Origin: Heliocidaris tuberculata
Lineage: Eukaryota > Echinodermata > Echinoidea > Camarodonta > Echinometridae
Direction of reading: 5' to 3'
DNA: 64,000 bases
NCBI GenBank assembly: GCA_025618425.1
Contig: CM046833.1
Span: forward strand, 32,621,747-32,685,746
A program made the translations under genes and the position numbers. How positions within the stretch are numbered: position 1 is the stretch's first letter; each line of letters begins with the position of its first letter. The notes under the pieces are model-generated. The model saw only the letters and a list, made by a program, of their open reading frames with translations, was not told the DNA's origin and did no database searches. Of this stretch, positions 58,980 through 64,000 are shown in pieces.

Positions 58980-59760
58980 CTCTGCAGGTTGAGGTGGTTT
59001 TTAACACTTTTTTGAAACAAGCCAAGAGTTTTCATGTTGACTATACTTTTAGGGAGTTTGTTCCAGTCGTTTGTAGTTCTCGGATAGAATGAGTTCATAT
59101 AATGATAATCTGTTCTTGCTGTTCTGGGTACATGCATCTTTAAGTTATGATGATCTATTCTTCCAATTCTGTTCGCAGGTTTGCACATGTTATTACGTCC
59201 TACATCTGTGATGTCATTAACAAGCTTATAACACTAAAAAAATAAGTTGGAGGTACTTTCGTCTACTCTCTAATGTATTCATACTAAATTCTTGTAACAA
59301 AGTGTTGTGACTACATGTACTACTCCAGTCTTTGTTCAACATTCTTACGTATAACGTTTTTTTAAATCTTTACAATCAGTTGGCTACCGCTTTGTTTCTG
59401 TATGGATCACATGCTGTGCAACAATAATCCAAACATGAGCGTACTAAAGATTCTGTAAAGGGTTTTTAAAACTGGTTTTGGTCAGTCAACGCAATCCCTC
59501 CGTATTATGTACCAAAAAGGTCTATTGCACTTTACATGTAATTCGGTACAATGATCATTCCAATTTTAAGAGTTATTTATCACAAGACCCAAGTATTTCT
59601 CAGTTGATGTACTTTGTAACCCTTGACCATTATTAGTATATTTAAAACTAACATTATGAACCTTCCTAGGCATCATAATCTTGGATTTAGATATGTTGTA
59701 ATCAAGGAAGCAATGTGGCCTGACAGAATTCAGCATAAGCTGAGATTAAATCGACATTTA
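58976..59760 (-). pseudogene. Decayed LINE reverse-transcriptase C-terminus
   Basis: Minus-strand codons include YCCTACDPYRNKAV, then CYKLVNDITDVGRNNMCKPA, then the segment FYPRTTNDWNKLPKSIVNM and GLFQKSVKNHL. This is the usual C-terminal pattern of CR1/Jockey-type non-LTR retrotransposons (DYCCTxWDPY ... RTxxxWNxLP). Frame breaks occur between segments; not functional. Confidence 0.7.
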
Positions 59761-61673
59761 AATTAAAATAAAACCAGCCATCTTCAAGAGTAAATGTTTT
59801 TACTGGAAATAGTTTTGACTTGTTGAATGATATTTTGCTGATTGAATGATTACTGACATCAGGTAAGCAATCATTTGATTAACAAAGCAGCTTATAGGCT
59901 AGGTACCAAATCACAAGCTTTATAATTTTCTGAACAATACTTAAACACCTACATAACCTACACTGTATCGTCCAGGAAAAGCTTGCTTGTGATGTGATAT
60001 CTATTCTAATTTTCTACACTTTAGTTCCACCTCCCCAAGATGTGCACCTCCCCATGCCCAAACCAGCCTACGCCCTTGCAAACGCAAAATACATGTGTGT
60101 ACAGAAATTCATGCGGTGGCCAGTGGGGAGGGGGATAGGGGTACGAACGGGGGAGCCGCTACCGTAGCCCCCCCCCCCCCCCGCCCCCGAAATTTTGTAA
60201 TTACTAAGTACCCGGGGGACCCGGGGGTCACCTCATATTCACATTTTCATGACAAAAAATACACTTTCACTAAGCGTCAAAATAACATGGAAAACTTGTA
60301 TTCGGGATAGCGACGACAGCCCCCCCCCCCCACCCCCACCCCTTCTCCCCTTCTCCCGCATGTTGCACTCACAAATATGGGCCCATTGCAAGGTGATATT
60401 TTCCGGGGGTATCAGCATCTTCCTCCTCTCAGTGTGATGCCCCTACACTTTGAGAGAAAAACAAAAGCTCCACCTCCCATTGGGCCTAATTGTTTCACGA
60501 TACTGGAACATGGAAATATCATATCTCATGATCTGCATGACTGGAGTCTGAAATAGGTTAAAACCAGATGTGCGTAATTTGAATTTCTCTCACTTTTATC
60601 AAAATATCAATTGGTTATCATAAGAATATAATGGTATTGTGTACGGTCATGTAGCCTTTCCCTTTTCAGATATTCTCCATTAAGCTATATACATCCTTTT
60701 ACAGTTATTTTGTTTTTCCTCCATTGTAGGCCTATATTCATGATGTATAAAATACCCCCGCCCCCCTCTCTCTCTCTCTTCCTTTTTTTTCTCTCTCTCT
60801 CTTCCTCTTTATTTCTCCCTCCCTCCTATAGCTCTCTCTTCCCCCTCTCTCTTCCTCTCTTGAACTTCCAACCGCCAACAATAATTAATTTCCCCTTTGC
60901 AACTTCATCAAAAAAGGTTTAGTAATTGACATTACAGTATTCGCATAAATAGTCCCCCTTTTTCTCACGGTTACGATCAGAATAATATTTATCAAACAGA
61001 TTTTAGCTAGTTTACATGAGAGGGGAAAAATGCTTTATTTGTTCAAACAATATTATGCACATACAAAACATTTCTTACTTGATTTCAACTCCCGTATAAA
61101 GCGATAGAAAAAAAAACAAAAAAACTCTACTTAAATTTTCCGTAAATTATCCAACTATGAAAGAAGATAATTTTCATTTGGTAAACCATACTGACAACTG
61201 TCACAACTCTTTGATTAAATATTCCTTACACGTAACAAAACATACTGAATCACATGAAGTTATATAAGTACATTAATCTCCTTTCCACTGAGAACTGACA
61301 TCTGTTCATAAGGGTATATTGAGTTCTGTTAATAACGGAAATAAAAACCTGATACATGTAAAACGAAACCTATGCTGGATGAGGCTTAAAAAAAAAAAAG
61401 GAATTAAAAAAAAAAACACCAAAAACTAACCAAAAAAAAAAAGAAAAGAAAAATGATATCTGCCGAAATATTTTTGCAGAAAGTAATCGTTAATGAGCTA
61501 ACGAAGGCAGGGAATCGAGAAAGAAATCCGAAAATCTTGCGACTTCAGCAAGTTTTGGTTACATGGTTATACTATTTTTGGTCCTATAAACCCATCTAAT
61601 ACTTGCTAAATAATTCAGAATGACTATAAAGCAACTCAAGCAAGTTTCCGTCCGAACTCAAGATACATGTATA

Positions 61674-61860
61674 GTTGAGCCTCGTTAAGAACACTGTTAG
61701 AACAAACTTTAACAAGGTAATTTTCTGATCCAACCTCTTTGTACACGTACATGTACATGTATTTTAAAAAAATTTTTTTAGCCCTGACATAACAAGGTTT
61801 CAATATAACAAGGTTTTCCTTTGTCTAAATGAGTTTGTTATAATGAGGCTGTCCTTGAAG
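61674..61860. mobile_element. pogo/Tigger-like MITE (decayed)
   Basis: Begins GTTGAGCCTCGTTAAGAAC and contains TAGCCCTGACATAACAAGGT and GTTTGTTATAATGAGGC; terminal bases have diverged. Confidence 0.6.
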
Positions 61861-62138
61861 TCAAGTTTCAGTTGGATCTCTGCTATTCAAGGCAAGACAA
61901 GTGCTTAGAATATTTTTAACATTTCTGCGATAAATTTATATACACGTGGAGGTAGCTTGAGACAAAATGGAATGTAATATTTTTTCATCACAAAGGCTTA
62001 TGTTTAAATAAGCAATAAAAATAGAACGAAATTTTTAAACAGTGTCATATTTACACACAGGGGGTGGGGTGGTAGTGGTTTATCAGTTTTACACTAAAAT
62101 CTAAAATTGTAATTTCTAATCTTAAAACACACCAATGT

Positions 62139-62226
62139 TCCTGATTCAATTTCTTCTTCATTATGTTCTTGGTGTCATCAATCTGAAACGCTTTAGAAAA
62201 ACCCTCGTCGTCCAAATGATCCAAAA
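62139..62226 (-). pseudogene. Degenerate partial copy of the homeobox exon 3' end
   Basis: This stretch repeats, with small insertions, the 3' end of the homeobox exon and its flank at 62400-62475: shared blocks include CTGATTCAATTTCTT, TTCATTA..GTTCTTGG and CGTCGTCCAAAT. It looks like a local direct duplication about 250 bp away. It could lie in the 3' UTR of the gene. Confidence 0.6.
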
Positions 62227-62420
62227 TATGTAAAAGATTTCATCACGTAACCATTTCAGTTGTGGTCATTGGTTGAATTTATGTAAATCACTCATATCTT
62301 AAGAAATAACGTTTTACTTTAAGAATTAATGTGATTCTAAATGATTTTTTTTCAGTCTGTGTCTGTTTCGATTTAACTTAACCAGGTCATCCCATGTTTT
62401 CTGATTCAATTTCTTTTTCA

Positions 62421-62603
62421 TTAGTTCTTGGTATGCAAAGTTTTTGTTGAACCTTCGTCGTCCAAATCATTATTGAAGTCAGCTTCATCGTCAAAGTCTA
62501 GTTCATCGTTGGCATCGTCGTCGTCGTCGTCGTCGAAATGATGTTCGGAGTCTCGGGAAAGTTTCTTCTGTTTCATTCTCCTGTTCTGAAACCATGTCTT
62601 TAC
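62421..62603 (-). CDS. ANTP-class homeobox gene, last exon (partial gene)
   Basis: A 3' splice site (TTGATCAG|GTA at 62604-62605) opens an exon beginning VKTWFQNRRMKQKKLSRD, the second half of homeodomain helix 3 with the invariant Trp48, Phe49, Asn51 and Arg53 and Gln50. The intron therefore falls between homeodomain positions 44 and 45, a common site in ANTP-class genes. A 42-residue tail rich in Asp and Glu, with seven consecutive Asp coded by GAC/GAT, ends at a stop at 62421. Helix 3 resembles Bsx/Bsh proteins, and Hox1 proteins are close; both comparisons are from memory. The N-terminal exons must lie upstream, past 64000. Confidence 0.85.
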   Translation of the reverse strand, partial: VKTWFQNRRMKQKKLSRDSEHHFDDDDDDDANDELDFDDEADFNNDLDDEGSTKTLHTKN

Positions 62604-64000
62604 CTGATCAAGAAAAATATTAGAAAAGACATACTGGTTAAAAGCTACGAAAGACAAAGGTATATAAGATCTGGGCCCCGTCTTCTAAAATTTCCAGTTG
62701 CTCTGAATATATTGCAAGTTCGCAACTCATCAGAAGTTTGATGATATCAGTCGAAACTGAACTCCATAACATATTTGAAATATATAGGACAGTGCAACTT
62801 TAGGACTTTCGATCTATTCCGAATTTCGGATCAATGACATAACTCTTTAAAGGTCATGTAAAGTTTTGGTAAGCCCTCAAAAACTGTTCGTCAGATTTCT
62901 TCAGTTTTTATTGATAAATAGCAAGATACTAGCAATACTAAGACACTGTGCAGATTTCGCCTCCTAAAGTTTAATATTAAACAAATAAGAGGCAAAAACT
63001 AATTTATATGCCGGGACAGGCACGTAAAATCCCAACAAAGGCAGCATGTGCTATACACTGTGCACACACGTGTAAACCAATGATGAGTAGCTACACACAG
63101 TGCACACACGCAGTCTCTTTGCGAAGCCCCAAGATTGCTGTACGGGGAGCCGTCGGGGTGGAATGGTCCTAGCATAATGGCAGTGATCAAGCATTCCTTA
63201 CAGATATTTACACTGAAATTCACCAGAAATCATAGATGGAATACCAAATGATCTCTTACAGACATCTTTTGATACAAGGAGAACAACATGAGACTATATT
63301 TAACATGTTTCTTTCCAATTTCCTTTTTGCTACCAATACTCTACATGAGCTTTAAACTCTTTATACAAGGAATATCCTTTATGTTTACAAATTCCAGTAG
63401 AACGCGAACGAGACTTTCAAAGACGACGTTGAACAATGTATTCCTTATTAAGTAATTAAGAAAACAAACAAACAAACAAACAAATAACAAAAACAACAAC
63501 AAAACAAAACATCAACAACAACAAATAAACTAGGGCAGAAACTGATTCAAGATTGTTTTGTGTCAATAGTCCGACAAGCATCGACCTTTCTTTCGGAAGG
63601 GGGGGGTGGAGGAATTTCGAGAGAGAACCCCCCTCCCCCCCCCCCCCCCGGGCCCCAGCACTAAGTAAGTTCTGATGGTCGATAACCGAGATGCAACAAG
63701 TTTTCATTATGAACACATCCCTTCCCCTTACGACTGGTTGATATTCATTTGTCCAGATAATTTAGCTTCTTTCAATTATTTAACAATTTCTCCAACAAAT
63801 TAGAAGTTTCAGTCCTCCTCAACCTATGTATTCGTGCACGATTGAAAACACAATGTATTTTGGGCAAATGGCAACTCCACGCAAACCACTAAAAACAGGT
63901 GGCACTGAGGAAAGATAAATAGTTGGATGAATGGGTCATTTTCATCGAATTATCGAGGCTCTTGTGCCATATGGGGGTCGCATTATGTAATCAAGAGAGG
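62604..64000. other. Putative homeobox intron and upstream sequence
   Basis: Follows the homeobox 3' splice site on the minus strand. Holds a MITE (62846-63357), an AAAC/AAC-rich stretch at 63460-63530 and poly-G/poly-C tracts at 63598-63652. No other homeodomain exon is visible, so the intron probably exceeds 1.4 kb. Confidence 0.6.
62846..63357. mobile_element. MITE, better-preserved copy
   Basis: Ends TTTAAAGGTCATGTAAAG and CTCTACATGAGCTTTAAA are inverted repeats with few mismatches; interior as in 7311-7775. Confidence 0.7.

Larger units (their letters stand above)
57545..60077. mobile_element. hAT-like composite element (2.5 kb)
   Basis: AAGGGCGTAGGCTGG and its inverse at 60063-60077 close the element; flanks CCCAAACC and GCAAACGC match at 6 of 8. 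Inside are poly-C tracts, a LINE remnant and a family 1 MITE, so several insertions are nested. Confidence 0.55.
52907..62420. other. Intergenic region between the PRDM array and the homeobox gene
   Basis: No gene recognised. Contains a pogo-like MITE, diverged repeats at 54200-55080 (several copies of a TGAGTGAGCAAAAG / CACTCAAGCATAA motif), the giant hairpin, a hAT-like composite, poly-C/CT tracts and a decayed pogo-like MITE. The 53400-53800 stretch has no repeat or gene I recognise. Confidence 0.6.

Overview
This is a window from an animal nuclear genome. It has AT-rich, intron-rich, repeat-dense DNA with GT-AG splice sites, tRNA-derived SINEs, many MITEs, decayed LINEs and long homopolymer tracts. 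The repeat style (ATC microsatellites, ACATGTAC motifs, poly-C tracts) and the PR-domain zinc-finger genes suggest a marine invertebrate deuterostome, most likely an echinoderm. That assignment is inferred and was not tested by any search.

The backbone is a head-to-tail array of four paralogous genes, all on the minus strand: positions 52906-46135 (paralog 1), 36353-29222 (paralog 2), 23600-10526 (paralog 3) and 4610-1 (paralog 4, cut by the window edge). Each encodes an N-terminal PPGFYC / glutamine-rich segment, a Thr/Glu/Ser-rich segment built from 14-residue repeats, a PR/SET domain split over two exons, one proximal C2H2 finger, and an array of 11 more C2H2 fingers in one terminal exon. 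From splice signals and phase I reconstructed complete coding sequences of 812, 744 and 765 codons for paralogs 1, 2 and 3. Exon phases (1,1,0,1) agree in every copy, and the second PR exon is exactly 241 nt in all three complete copies. They look like recently amplified, probably functional PRDM-family genes. Amino-acid differences between copies fall heavily on predicted DNA-contact positions of several fingers. The 14-residue repeat varies from about 1 to 10 copies, and the glutamine tract also varies in length.

Between and inside the genes lies layered mobile DNA. The first intron of paralog 3 holds a 6.2-kb CACTA-like element inserted in a SINE. That element contains an ATC-rich repeat array, a nested hAT-like element, and another small hAT-like element. 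The third intron of paralog 3 holds a 2.1-kb element whose ends resemble Helentron-type elements. Other regions hold foldback MITE families, pogo/Tigger-like MITEs, LINE 3' ends, a 1.3-kb giant hairpin interrupted by a transposon, a ~35-bp minisatellite and a 71-base G tract.

At the right edge (62421-62603, minus) is the final exon of an ANTP-class homeobox gene, encoding recognition helix 3 and a strongly acidic tail. The rest of that gene lies beyond the window. No rRNA, intact tRNA, CRISPR, bacterial or viral gene was recognised.
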